A stretch of DNA of 64,000 bases, from NCBI GenBank assembly GCA_041906305.1, contig JAYRJL010000010.1:1-64000 (forward strand), given 5' to 3'. The DNA comes from SHVZ01 sp041906305 (GTDB taxonomy: Bacteria; Pseudomonadota; Alphaproteobacteria; SHVZ01). Below are positions 27,324 to 36,187 of this stretch, in pieces. A program made the position numbers and the translations under genes. Numbering within the stretch: the stretch's first letter is position 1; each line of letters begins with the position of its first letter. The notes below the pieces were generated by a model that saw only the letters and a list, made by a program, of their open reading frames with translations, searched no databases and was not told the origin of the DNA.

Positions 27324-28499
27324 ATGGGGGATCTCCGGCGCTCGCTCTACGCGCTCGTCGAAACCGGCTACCAGGGCTATCCGCCCGGCCGGGCGTTCGA
27401 CATCGCGCTCGTCGTCGTCATCCTGGTCAACATCTTCGCGACCGCGATGGCGACCGTGCCCGGCACGAGCCCCGACTGGCTGCAGGCCTTCCGCGTCATC
27501 GAGTGGACGGCCGTCGGGATCTTCACGGTCGAGTATCTGGTCCGCGCCTGGGTCTCAGTCGAGGATCCCCACGCCCGCACCAGCACGCCATGGGCCTGGC
27601 GGCTCCGCTACCTGCTGACCCCGCTCGCCGTCATCGACCTGATCGCGATCCTGCCGAGCTATGTCGAGCTCGTCACCGGCGCCGCCTGGGAGTTCACGCT
27701 GATCCTGCGCGTGCTCCGGCTGTTCAAGCTGCTGCGCTTCACCGGCGCCTTCGACACGATCTTCGCGGTGATCCGCTCCGAACGCCGGCCGCTGCTGGCC
27801 ACGTTCTGCGTGATTGCCGTCATCCTGCTGCTGATCTCGACCATGGCCTACGTCGCCGAGCGCGAGGCGCAGCCGGACAAGTTCGGCAGCATCCCCGCCG
27901 CGTTCTACTGGGGCATCGTCACGCTGGCGACGGTCGGCTATGGCGACATCGCGCCGGTGACGCCGCTCGGCCGCGCCACCGGCGCGCTCGGCGCGGTGCT
28001 CGGCATCCTGACCTTCGCCATGCCGGCCGGCATCATCGCCTCGGGCTTCATCGAGGAGCTACGGCGGCGCGACTTCATCGTCACCTGGCAGCTTGTCGCC
28101 AAGGTGCCGCTGTTCCGTCGGCTCACCGCGGCCCGCATCGCCAGCGTCGCCCTCGTCCTGAGGCCGCTGCGCGTGGAAGCGGGGGCCGCGGTGGTCAAGC
28201 GCAACGAAGATGCGGACGGCATGTACTTCGTCGTCACCGGCGAGATCGCGGTCGAGATCCCGGGCAACACGATCACGCTGACCGGCGGCGACTTCTTCGG
28301 CGAGATGGCGCTGCTGGAAGGCGGCAAGCGCTCGACCACGGTCCGCGCCATCACCGCCTGCGAGCTGCTCCATCTCGGTGCCGCCGACTTCCGCCAGCTC
28401 GTCTCGGGCGCGCCCGATCTCGAAATGGAGATCCGCCGCATCGCACAGGAACGTCGGCGCACCAACGAGGCCTCGACCGCCGACCCGGAAACGGCCTAG
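27324..28499 (+). CDS. Cyclic-nucleotide-gated potassium channel, MloK1-like
   Basis: This is a 391-residue six-helix potassium channel. The S4 helix RVLRLFKLLRF is at residues 129-139 and the selectivity filter TVGYGD at 203-208. After S6 a short linker, RRRDFIVTWQLVAKVPLFRRL, leads straight into a cyclic-nucleotide-binding domain (about 265-370) with GGDFFGEMALLEGGKRSTTV near 317-336, the phosphate-binding cassette. The architecture and linker sequence closely follow Mesorhizobium MloK1. It would gate potassium flow in response to cAMP. Its TAG stop overlaps, by two bases, the TAG stop of the convergent kinase gene. Confidence 0.93.
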   Translation: MGDLRRSLYALVETGYQGYPPGRAFDIALVVVILVNIFATAMATVPGTSPDWLQAFRVIEWTAVGIFTVEYLVRAWVSVEDPHARTSTPWAWRLRYLLTPLAVIDLIAILPSYVELVTGAAWEFTLILRVLRLFKLLRFTGAFDTIFAVIRSERRPLLATFCVIAVILLLISTMAYVAEREAQPDKFGSIPAAFYWGIVTLATVGYGDIAPVTPLGRATGALGAVLGILTFAMPAGIIASGFIEELRRRDFIVTWQLVAKVPLFRRLTAARIASVALVLRPLRVEAGAAVVKRNEDADGMYFVVTGEIAVEIPGNTITLTGGDFFGEMALLEGGKRSTTVRAITACELLHLGAADFRQLVSGAPDLEMEIRRIAQERRRTNEASTADPETA

Positions 28500-30049
28500 C
28501 GGGCGGGAACCGACCCCAGCATGTCGAGCAGGCGGCGCCCGGGGTCTCCGCCCGCCGCGTCGATGCGATGCCAGGCAATCGCTCCCAGCTCGTAGCCCTG
28601 CATCTTGGCGAGCACGGCAGGGGTCGCGTCGGAGGCGTCGCCGGAACGCGCGGCCAGGCGGCGGCGGAGCTCCTCGTCGGGCGCCTCCAGCCAGAAGCCG
28701 GCGAACGCGACACCCGCTTGCCTGGCCAGCGCCTCCACGGCGGCACGCTCCGCCGGCGCGGTGAAGGTCGCATCGAGGATCACCGGATGGCCGGCCGCCA
28801 GCGTCTCGCGCGCACGACGCATCATCTCGTCATAGACGCGATCGCTCGCCTCGCGCGTGTAGGTCGACGGCGGCAGCCGCGTGAGCTCGTCGACCTTGGC
28901 CAGCTGCTTGCGGATCACGTCGCTCCGCCAGTGAAAGGCACCGACCGCCCCGCCCAGCGACGAGGCGACCGATCGGGCCACGGTCGTCTTGCCGGTACCC
29001 GGAAGGCCGCCGACGGCGACGAGCAGGCCGCGGGGCGGCGTCAGGAGGCGCCGCGCGAGATCGAGATAGGCGGTGATCTCGCCAAGGACGGCGTCGCTCG
29101 GCTTCCCGCCGAGAGCAGCCGCCGAGCCGCCGACCTTCGCCCGGATCGCCGCCCGGGTCGCCATGAACAGCGGCAGCGTAGCGAGGCCGTCGAGCCTTCT
29201 GCCGTCCTTGGCGTATTCGTTCGCGGCGACGTTGGCGAGATCGACATGATCGCGGTGGACCAGGTCCATCAGCAGGAAGGCGAGATCATAGAGCACGTCG
29301 ATGCGGGCGAAGTCGTCGTTGAACTCGATGCAGTCGAACAGCACTGGCTCACCGTCCACGACGCAGACGTTCCGGAGATGGAGGTCGCCGTGACACTGGC
29401 GGACCATCCCTTCGTCGCGGCGGCGATCGATCAGCTCGGTCAGATCGGCGAGCGCCTGCCGGCTCCGCGTCTCGATCTCCGCAACGACATCGGGATCGAA
29501 AAGCTCGGGCTGGGCGCGGAGCTCCTCGAAGTTCTCCTCGATGACCGCTCCCATCTCGGCGCTGCCGGCGCCCTCGGGGCATATCTCGGCGTCGCGGTGG
29601 AAGGCGGCGATCGCCGACGCCGCCCGGCGCATCAGGTCGGGTGGAAGCATTCCGTGCGAGGCCCGGTGATCGAGCAGGGCATCGGCATCGAACCGCCGCA
29701 TCACCACCAGCCATTCGATGGCGTCGCCCTCGCCGTTGCCTTCGCGATCGAGATGGAGCCGACCATCGGCGTGCCGACGCAGCGCCGCAACGCCCAGATA
29801 GAGCGTCGGGGCGGTCCGGCGGTTGAGGGACACCTCGCGCTCGCAGGCCCAGCGTCGGCGCTCGACCGTGCCGTAGTCGAGGTAGGGGTAGCGCAGCGCC
29901 CGCTTCATCTTGTAGACGCGGTCGCCGGCGAGGAAGACATGGCTCGCGTGCGTATCGATGCGGGTCACCGGCCCGGCCGCTCCGTAGGAGGCCGGGATCT
30001 GGAGGAAACCGAGGCTTTCGCTCTGGTCCTCGGTCAATTCGCCGATCAC
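28496..30049 (-). CDS. Fused APH-like and P-loop kinase protein
   Basis: This is a 517-residue two-domain protein. The N-terminal half is aminoglycoside-phosphotransferase/choline-kinase-like, with catalytic HGDLHLRN at 220-227 and the metal-binding LFDCIEFND shortly after. The C-terminal domain starts with the P-loop GGLPGTGKTT at 347-356, a zeta-toxin/shikimate-kinase-like ATPase with the Asp-containing HPVILDATFT near 421. The fusion is known from many proteobacteria but its reaction is not settled. I start at GTG 30049, eight bases after GGAG; longer upstream reading exists but lacks a site. It converges with the channel gene. Confidence 0.82.
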   Translation of the reverse strand: MIGELTEDQSESLGFLQIPASYGAAGPVTRIDTHASHVFLAGDRVYKMKRALRYPYLDYGTVERRRWACEREVSLNRRTAPTLYLGVAALRRHADGRLHLDREGNGEGDAIEWLVVMRRFDADALLDHRASHGMLPPDLMRRAASAIAAFHRDAEICPEGAGSAEMGAVIEENFEELRAQPELFDPDVVAEIETRSRQALADLTELIDRRRDEGMVRQCHGDLHLRNVCVVDGEPVLFDCIEFNDDFARIDVLYDLAFLLMDLVHRDHVDLANVAANEYAKDGRRLDGLATLPLFMATRAAIRAKVGGSAAALGGKPSDAVLGEITAYLDLARRLLTPPRGLLVAVGGLPGTGKTTVARSVASSLGGAVGAFHWRSDVIRKQLAKVDELTRLPPSTYTREASDRVYDEMMRRARETLAAGHPVILDATFTAPAERAAVEALARQAGVAFAGFWLEAPDEELRRRLAARSGDASDATPAVLAKMQGYELGAIAWHRIDAAGGDPGRRLLDMLGSVPAR

Positions 30050-30154
30050 GCGCCCGTCTCCACCGGCTGCCCCCGACCGCCATCGATCCGCTTGCGGTCC
30101 AACGCCCGCGAGGATACCACACCGGGAGCCCGCCGAGCCCCGGAGACATCCAAG

Positions 30155-31657
30155 ATGACCAAGCGCGTTCTCACCGCCTACTTCATGCACGAGACGAACA
30201 CCTTCTCGAAGGTGCCGACACCGCTGGAAAGCTTCCAGAAGCGCGCCTTCTACCGCGAGAACGAGATCCCCGAGGTCTACAAGGGCACGAAGTCGGCGAT
30301 GGGCGCGATGTTCGAGGCGGCGGAGAAGTACGGCTGGACGCTGACGCATCCGATCAGCGCCTCAGCCAACCCCTCGGGCCTCGTCACCGACAAGGCCTTC
30401 GATGCGATCTCGGACATGATCCTGAAGGCGCTCGACGGCCCGAAGGTCGACGGCATCGTCCTCCACCTGCACGGCGCCATGGTCGTGGATTCCCACGAGG
30501 ACGGCGAAGGCGAGTTGCTCCGGCGCATCCGCGCCAAGATCGGCAATGACATTCCGATCATGGTCACGCTCGACCTGCACGCGAACGTCACGCAGCAGAT
30601 GGCCGATCTCGCGAACGCGCTGATCGCGTTCCGCACATATCCGCACATCGACGCCTACGAGCGCTCCTGGCAGGCCTGCGAGCTCCTGCAGAAGACCTTC
30701 GAGGGCAAGGCGAAGCCGAAGACCTTCATCGCCACGCGGCCGATGATGTACGGCCTCGACATGGGCCGCACGCAGAAGGGCCCGATGCGCGTGCTGCTCG
30801 ACCGTGCGGACGCGATCGAGGCCAAGGGCAAGATCCACCTGATCTCGATCTGCTCCGGCTTCTCGCACTCCGACATCCGCGACGTCGGCCCGACCGTGAC
30901 CGTCACCGTGGACGGCAACGATCCCGAAGGCCGGAAGATCGCCGAGGACTTCATGGACTACGCCTGGGAGCAGCGCGACTACGTCGGCATCGAGCTGCTG
31001 CCGGTCGCCAAGGTCGTGCAGATGGCCAAGGCCGGCGAAGGCTCGAAGAAGCCTCTCGTCATCGCCGACTACACCGACAATCCGGGCGGCGGCGGCTACG
31101 GCGACTCGACCGCGGTGCTGAAGGGCCTGATCGACGCCGGCTGCAAGAACGTGGGCTTCCACGCGATCTGCGATCCGGAGGCCGTGCAGCAGGGCATCAA
31201 GGCCGGCGTCGGCGCCACGGTGAAGCTGAAGCTCGGCGGCAAGACCGATCCGAGGTTCGGCGGCCCGCCGATCGACGTCGAGGCCGAGGTCGCGGCGCTG
31301 ACCGACGGCAAGTTCATCGCCTGGGGCCCGATGGGCGGCGGCGTCCGTCGCGACTACGGCGCCTGCATGGTGCTCCGCATCGGCGGCCTCAACGGCATCG
31401 AGGTCGTGGTCATCACCAACAACGGCCAGGGCAACGACCTCGGCAACTTCACCTCGATGGGCATCGATCCCACGCGCAAGGATACGGTCGTCGTCAAGTC
31501 GATGCACCACTTCCGTGCCGCCTTCGAACCGATCGCGCGCGAGGTCGTGCTGGTCGACTCGAAGTCCCTCTGCTCGGAGAACTTCACCAAGGACATGTTC
31601 AAGAAGGTCCGCAGCCCGGTCTGGCCGCTCGACGACGTCACGCCGAATGCGCGTTGA
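30155..31657 (+). CDS. M81-family metallopeptidase, MlrC-like
   Basis: This is a 500-residue zinc-dependent protein of the MlrC (microcystinase C) family. Metal-binding and family motifs are MHETNTFS at residues 11-18, VDGIVLHLHGAMVV near 107 and MVTLDLHANVTQQMA near 135. The Gly-rich DYTDNPGGGGYGDSTAVL near 310 is also diagnostic. Most family members are of unknown substrate and lie in amino-acid catabolic clusters; microcystin need not be involved. GGAG lies about nine bases before ATG 30155. The last 11 bases overlap queA, tying it to the queuosine operon. Confidence 0.88.
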   Translation: MTKRVLTAYFMHETNTFSKVPTPLESFQKRAFYRENEIPEVYKGTKSAMGAMFEAAEKYGWTLTHPISASANPSGLVTDKAFDAISDMILKALDGPKVDGIVLHLHGAMVVDSHEDGEGELLRRIRAKIGNDIPIMVTLDLHANVTQQMADLANALIAFRTYPHIDAYERSWQACELLQKTFEGKAKPKTFIATRPMMYGLDMGRTQKGPMRVLLDRADAIEAKGKIHLISICSGFSHSDIRDVGPTVTVTVDGNDPEGRKIAEDFMDYAWEQRDYVGIELLPVAKVVQMAKAGEGSKKPLVIADYTDNPGGGGYGDSTAVLKGLIDAGCKNVGFHAICDPEAVQQGIKAGVGATVKLKLGGKTDPRFGGPPIDVEAEVAALTDGKFIAWGPMGGGVRRDYGACMVLRIGGLNGIEVVVITNNGQGNDLGNFTSMGIDPTRKDTVVVKSMHHFRAAFEPIAREVVLVDSKSLCSENFTKDMFKKVRSPVWPLDDVTPNAR

Positions 31658-32669
31658 TGCCTTCGACTTCGACCTGCCCGACGACCTGATCGCCGACCAC
31701 CCGGCCCGGCCGCGCGACGCGGCCCGGATGCTGGTGGTCGGCGAGACCCTTCAGGACCGCATCGTCCGCGACCTGCCCTCCCTGCTCTCGCCCGGCGACG
31801 TCGTCGTCGCCAACGACACGCGCGTGATCCCCGCCCGGCTTTTTGCAAAGCGTGGAGAAGCGCGGATCGAGCTGATGCTGCACAAGCGCTCGGGCCCCGG
31901 CCTTTGGCTCGCCTTCGCCCGCCCGGCGAAGAAGCTGAAGCCCGGCGACCGACTGGCGTTGAGCGAGGCCGACGTCCTGGTCGCCGAGAAGCATGACGGC
32001 GGCGAGGTCGTGCTCGACTTCGAGGCCCGCGACGACGAGGTGATGGCGCTGCTTGCCCGCGAGGGCCATATCCCGCTGCCGCCCTATATCAAGCGCGCGG
32101 ACTCGACCGAGGATCGCACCGACTACCAGACGCTGTTCGCGGCGCGCGACGGCGCGGTCGCGGCCCCGACTGCCGGCCTCCACTTCACGCCCGCCCTTCG
32201 CGATGCGGTTGCCGCCCGTGGCGCGCGCGTACTGACCGTCACGCTGCATGTCGGCGCCGGGACCTTCCTTCCCGTCAAGGTCGATGACACCGACGATCAC
32301 GTGATGCATATGGAGTGGGGCGAGGTGACGGCCGAGGTCGCCGAAGTCGTCAACGCCGCCCGCGCCGCCGGCGGCCGGCTGCTGGCGATCGGCACCACCA
32401 GCGTCCGCCTGCTGGAAAGCGCCGCCGACGAACGCGGCAGGCTCCGTCCCTTCGCCGGAGATACCGGCATCTTCATAACGCCCGGATACAGGTTCAAGAT
32501 CGTCGACCGCATGCTGACAAACTTCCACCTGCCGCGCTCGACCCTGTTCATGCTGGTCTCGGCCTTCGCCGGCCTCGAGCGCATGAAGACCGCCTATGCT
32601 CATGCGATCTCCCATCGCTATCGCTTCTACTCCTACGGTGACGCCTCCCTGCTGGAGCGCGCCGCATGA
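31647..32669 (+). CDS. queA: S-adenosylmethionine:tRNA ribosyltransferase-isomerase
   Basis: QueA transfers the ribosyl group of S-adenosylmethionine to preQ1-modified tRNA, making epoxyqueuosine at position 34. This 340-residue protein starts MRVDAFDFDLPDDLIADHPA and contains the family motifs VVVANDTRVIPARLF, EGHIPLPPYIKR, and AAPTAGLHFT. Later it has MHMEWGEVT and the C-terminal NFHLPRSTLFMLVSAFAG. It overlaps mlrC by 11 bases and tgt by four (ATGA), so the operon is probably translated as a coupled unit. Confidence 0.97.
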   Translation: MRVDAFDFDLPDDLIADHPARPRDAARMLVVGETLQDRIVRDLPSLLSPGDVVVANDTRVIPARLFAKRGEARIELMLHKRSGPGLWLAFARPAKKLKPGDRLALSEADVLVAEKHDGGEVVLDFEARDDEVMALLAREGHIPLPPYIKRADSTEDRTDYQTLFAARDGAVAAPTAGLHFTPALRDAVAARGARVLTVTLHVGAGTFLPVKVDDTDDHVMHMEWGEVTAEVAEVVNAARAAGGRLLAIGTTSVRLLESAADERGRLRPFAGDTGIFITPGYRFKIVDRMLTNFHLPRSTLFMLVSAFAGLERMKTAYAHAISHRYRFYSYGDASLLERAA

Positions 32670-33787
32670 GCATCTCGTTCGAGCTCAAGGCGACCGACGG
32701 CGCGGCCCGGCGCGGCAAGCTCTCGACCGCCCACGGCCAGATCAACACGCCCGCCTTCATGCCGGTCGGCACCGCCGGCACGGTCAAGGCGATGCATCCG
32801 GATTCTGTCGCGCTGACCGGCGCGCAGATCATCCTCGGCAACACCTACCACCTGATGCTGCGCCCCGGCGCCGAGCGTGTCGCCGAGCTCGGCGGCCTGC
32901 ACAAGTTCATGAACTGGCCCGGGCCGATCCTGACCGACTCCGGCGGCTTCCAGGTGATGTCGCTGTCCGACCTCCGCACGATCAGCGAGGAAGGCGTCGT
33001 CTTCAAATCCCACATCGACGGCTCGAAGCACCAGCTGACGCCCGAGCGCGCGACCGAGATCCAGCGCCTGCTGGATTCGACGATCACGATGGTGCTCGAC
33101 GAGTGCACGCCGTTCCCAGCGACCGAGGAGGTGGCCGAGGACTCGATGATGCGCTCGATGCGCTGGGCCGAACGCTGCCGGCAGGCCTTCGTCCAGCGGC
33201 CGGGCTACGGACTCTTCGGCATCGTCCAGGGAAGCGTCTATCCGAAGCTCCGCCAACGCTCGGTGACCGCGCTCGCCACCATCGGCTTCGACGGCTACGC
33301 GGTCGGCGGGCTCGCGGTCGGCGAAGGCCAGGCGGCGATGTTCGACGTGCTGGACGCGACCGTCCCGCACCTGCCCAAGGACCGCCCGCGCTACCTGATG
33401 GGCGTCGGCCGGCCGGACGACATCGTCGGCGCCGTCCGCCGCGGCATCGACATGTTCGACTGCGTGATGCCGACCCGCTCGGGCCGCACCGGCCAGGCCT
33501 TCGTCCGCGGCGGCACCTTGAACATCAGGAACGCGGTACACGCCGCCTCCGACCAGCCGCTCGACCCCTCGTGCCGCTGCCCGGCCTGCCGCAACTACGC
33601 CCGCGGCTACCTGCATCACCTGTTCAAGGCCAACGAGATGCTGGGGCCGATGCTGTTGACCTGGCATAACCTCCAGCACTATCAGGACCTGATGGCGGAG
33701 CTGCGCCAGGGCATCGAGGCGGGCTGCTTCGAGGAGGTCGCCCGGCGCTGGGAAGCGCCCGCCGGGCAAGCGGAAGACACCGGATGA
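32666..33787 (+). CDS. tgt: tRNA-guanine transglycosylase
   Basis: Tgt exchanges guanine-34 of Asp, Asn, His and Tyr tRNAs for preQ1. This 373-residue enzyme has the substrate-pocket segment LTDSGGFQVMSLSDLR near residues 90-105 with its catalytic Asp. It also has the nucleophile region around MGVGRPDDIVGAVRRGIDMFDCVMPTR (split here across residues 245-271) and the zinc site CRCPAC near 304-309 plus a downstream His. Start and stop each overlap the neighbouring genes by four bases (ATGA). Confidence 0.97.
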   Translation: MSISFELKATDGAARRGKLSTAHGQINTPAFMPVGTAGTVKAMHPDSVALTGAQIILGNTYHLMLRPGAERVAELGGLHKFMNWPGPILTDSGGFQVMSLSDLRTISEEGVVFKSHIDGSKHQLTPERATEIQRLLDSTITMVLDECTPFPATEEVAEDSMMRSMRWAERCRQAFVQRPGYGLFGIVQGSVYPKLRQRSVTALATIGFDGYAVGGLAVGEGQAAMFDVLDATVPHLPKDRPRYLMGVGRPDDIVGAVRRGIDMFDCVMPTRSGRTGQAFVRGGTLNIRNAVHAASDQPLDPSCRCPACRNYARGYLHHLFKANEMLGPMLLTWHNLQHYQDLMAELRQGIEAGCFEEVARRWEAPAGQAEDTG

Positions 33788-34239
33788 CGAAGACCAAGCT
33801 CACTTATCTCGGCAAGCCGACGCCGGCGCCGACCTCACCTGAAGAGGCGGTACTGGACCGCGTGCCGAACGCGCATCCGAAGGAGCGCTATCTCGTCCGC
33901 TTCGCCGCGCCCGAGTTCACCTGCATGTGCCCGTTCACAGGCCAGCCGGATTTCGCGCATCTGGTGATCGACTACGCGCCGAAGGCCTGGCTGGTCGAGA
34001 GCAAGTCGCTGAAGCTCTACCTCGCCTCGTTCCGCAACCACGCCGGCTTCCACGAGTCGACGACGCTCGAGATCGGCAAGCGGTTGCGCGACACGCTGAA
34101 GCCAGTGTGGCTGCGCATCGGCGGCTACTGGTATCCGCGCGGCGGCATGCCGATCGACGTCTTCTACCAAACCGGCCCCGAGCCGAAGGGTCTCTGGATC
34201 CCGCCCCAGGGGGTCGAGCCGTATCGGGGCCGTGGATAG
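33784..34239 (+). CDS. queF: NADPH-dependent preQ0 reductase
   Basis: QueF reduces 7-cyano-7-deazaguanine (preQ0) to preQ1 with NADPH. The 151-residue size is that of the unimodular enzyme. The thioimide-forming cysteine is Cys49 in FTCMCPFTGQPDFA, and Asp56 lies seven residues on, the same spacing as in the Bacillus protein. ESKSLKLYLASFRNHAGFHE near 73-92 carries the cofactor-binding signature. It overlaps tgt by four bases and queG by eight, so genes for reduction, insertion and maturation are linked. Confidence 0.96.
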   Translation: MTKTKLTYLGKPTPAPTSPEEAVLDRVPNAHPKERYLVRFAAPEFTCMCPFTGQPDFAHLVIDYAPKAWLVESKSLKLYLASFRNHAGFHESTTLEIGKRLRDTLKPVWLRIGGYWYPRGGMPIDVFYQTGPEPKGLWIPPQGVEPYRGRG

Positions 34240-35359
34240 CGCGGGCACCAAGGCGGCGATCCGGGAGAAGGCGCTCGCTCTCGGCTTCGACGCCGTCGGC
34301 TTCGCTCCCGCCGCACTGTCCGGCGAGGCCCGCGACAATCTCGCGACTTACCTCGGCCAAGGCCTGCATGGCGACATGGGCTGGCTCGCCGACAAGGCGG
34401 ACCGCCGCGGCGATCCCAGGACGCTGTGGCCCGATGCGAAGAGCGTCATCGTTCTAGGCATGAACTATGGCTCGACCGAAACCCCGAACGCACATCTCGG
34501 AGAGAGCGAGACCGGTGTGGTCTCGGTCTATGCGCGCGGCCGCGACTACCACGACGTGGTCAAGAGCCGGCTCAAAGCGCTCGCCCGCTGGCTCGCGGAA
34601 TCCCGCAAGTGCCAGGTGAAGGTCTTCGTCGACACCGCGCCGGTGATGGAGAAGCCGCTCGCCGAGGCCGCCGGCATCGGCTGGCAGGGCAAGCACACGA
34701 ACCTGGTCTCGCGCGACTTCGGCTCCTGGCTCTTTCTCGGCGAGGTCTTCACCGATCTTGCACTCGAGCCCGATGCGCCGCACGACGACCGCTGCGGCGC
34801 CTGCCGTGCCTGCCTCGACGCCTGCCCAACCAGCGCGTTCCCGGCACCCTATCGGATCGACGCGCGCCGCTGCGTCTCCTACCTCACGATCGAGCACAAG
34901 GGGCCGATCCCGCGCGAGCTCCGGCCGCTGCTCGGCAACCGCATCTACGGCTGCGACGACTGCCTCGCCGCCTGCCCCTGGAACAAGTTCGCGCGGGCGA
35001 CGGGCGAGGCCGGCCTGATGCCGCGGAGCGAGCTCACGGCGCCGCGCCTCGCCGAGCTCGCAGCGCTCGACGATGCCGCGTTCCGGAAGATGTTCTCGGG
35101 CTCGGCGGTCAAGCGCCTCGGCCGCGACCGCTTCGTGCGCAACGTGCTGATCGCCATCGGCAACAGCGGCGACCCGGCGCTCGCGGACGTCGCCGAGCGA
35201 TTGCTCGACGACGCGGCGCCGGTGGTCAGGGGGGCGGCGGTGTGGGCGTTGACGCGGCTGACCCCGGAGCGCGTCGCCGCGATGCGAAGCGATCGCGCGA
35301 GCGTAGAGTCAGACGAGATCGTTCGGAGCGAGTGGCAGGCGTCCAGCCCCCCACCCTAA
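34232..35359 (+). CDS. queG: Epoxyqueuosine reductase
   Basis: QueG is the cobalamin- and iron-sulfur-dependent enzyme that reduces epoxyqueuosine to queuosine in tRNA. This 375-residue protein has two 4Fe-4S motifs, CGACRACLDACP near residue 188 and CDDCLAACP near 243. The N-terminal cobalamin domain contains GIGWQGKHTNLVSRDFGSWL near 149-168, and a C-terminal HEAT-like segment (AERLLDDAAPVVRGAAVWAL) binds tRNA. The start is GTG inside the queF end. A large palindromic repeat follows its stop. Confidence 0.95.
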   Translation: MDSAGTKAAIREKALALGFDAVGFAPAALSGEARDNLATYLGQGLHGDMGWLADKADRRGDPRTLWPDAKSVIVLGMNYGSTETPNAHLGESETGVVSVYARGRDYHDVVKSRLKALARWLAESRKCQVKVFVDTAPVMEKPLAEAAGIGWQGKHTNLVSRDFGSWLFLGEVFTDLALEPDAPHDDRCGACRACLDACPTSAFPAPYRIDARRCVSYLTIEHKGPIPRELRPLLGNRIYGCDDCLAACPWNKFARATGEAGLMPRSELTAPRLAELAALDDAAFRKMFSGSAVKRLGRDRFVRNVLIAIGNSGDPALADVAERLLDDAAPVVRGAAVWALTRLTPERVAAMRSDRASVESDEIVRSEWQASSPPP

Positions 35360-35456
35360 CCCTCCCCCACGTCGGGGGGGGAGGGAACACGAAGCGTCGC
35401 GCCTCACCCTTCCCTCTTATCCCCTCCCCCTTGATGGGGGAGGGTTAGGGTGGGGG
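35347..35456. repeat. Compound intergenic palindrome with nested CCCTCCCCC hairpins
   Basis: Bases 35348-35368 are the exact reverse complement of 35436-35456, a 21-bp inverted repeat rich in C with the core ACCCTAACCC. Inside, each arm can instead form its own hairpin: CCCTCCCCC (35360-35368) with a following G-run ending GAGGG at 35384, and CCCTCCCCC (35422-35430) with GGGGGAGGG (35436-35444). It spans the gap between convergent queG and GST genes, so it probably works as a bidirectional terminator or a REP-like element. Confidence 0.82.
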
Positions 35457-35479
35457 TGCGATGCAGACCTCGCTGCTGC

Positions 35480-36103
35480 CTACGACAGTCCTTGCGCCGC
35501 GAACATCCGCTGCGTCGCCGGTCGCGCCATCACGGCGTCGACGCAGCGCTTGATATTCGGGTAGGTCGCCGCCGGCTTCCTCATGTTCCGGCTCCAACGC
35601 GCCATCATCATCAGGAAGATGTCGGCGGCGCTGAACTTCGCGCCCAGCAGGAACGGCCCCTTCTCCAGCGCCTTGTCGAGAACGGCGAACATCGGCTGGA
35701 GTCGTTCCTCCGACGCCGCCTTCACCTCGGCCTGGCCTGCTTCGGTCTTGGCGTAGTACTCGGGATGGTAATACTCGATGTAGGCTTCCTGCACCGTGTT
35801 GGTCATGTAGACCAGCCATTGATAGAACATCGCGCGTTCGGCCGAGCCGACCGCGGGCGCCAGGCCAGAGCCCGGATGCCGGTCGACCAGGTGCAGCATG
35901 ATCGCCGCCGTCTCGTAGATGACCTGGTCGCCGTCGACCAGGGTGGGGACCCGCCCGTTCGGGTTGAGCTTCAGGTATTCTGGCTTCTTGTGCTCGCCCG
36001 ACCTGGTGTCGACCTTCACCAGCTCGAAAGGCTGGCCGATCTCCTCGAGCAGCGCATGCGGCGCCATCGCGGCCGATCCCGGCGAATAGAACAGCTTGTA
36101 CAT
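35480..36103 (-). CDS. Glutathione S-transferase family protein
   Basis: This is a 207-residue cytosolic GST. The N-terminal thioredoxin-like domain reads MYKLFYSPGSAAMAPHALLE with the catalytic Ser region, then KLNPNGRVPTLVDGD, with the cis-Pro, and YETAAIMLHL. The all-helical C-terminal domain holds FLLGAKFSAADIFLMMMARW near 152-171. It conjugates or reduces electrophiles with glutathione. ChaC, a glutathione-degrading enzyme, is encoded less than 1 kb away on the opposite strand. GGGGAG lies about 11 bases before the ATG. Confidence 0.92.
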   Translation of the reverse strand: MYKLFYSPGSAAMAPHALLEEIGQPFELVKVDTRSGEHKKPEYLKLNPNGRVPTLVDGDQVIYETAAIMLHLVDRHPGSGLAPAVGSAERAMFYQWLVYMTNTVQEAYIEYYHPEYYAKTEAGQAEVKAASEERLQPMFAVLDKALEKGPFLLGAKFSAADIFLMMMARWSRNMRKPAATYPNIKRCVDAVMARPATQRMFAAQGLS

Positions 36104-36187
36104 CGGCTCGGCGTCTCCCCCTGGGCTATTGCCATATTTATAGCCAGATCGGGCCCTATCGTCCCCTTCCCGAACGGCCAAGATCCC

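Noticed and set aside
27503..30154. Upstream part of a 1384-codon plus-strand frame ahead of the M81 gene
   Set aside because: The first 880 codons are shadows of the channel and of the kinase on the opposite strand; only the part from ATG 30155 is the M81 peptidase.
30155..31657. Naming the M81 gene as a microcystin-degrading mlrC
   Set aside because: The family is broad and mostly unrelated to microcystin; no mlrA, mlrB or mlrD is present.
31600..31660. preQ1 riboswitch before queA
   Set aside because: queA starts 11 bases inside mlrC, so there is no leader in which such an RNA could fold.
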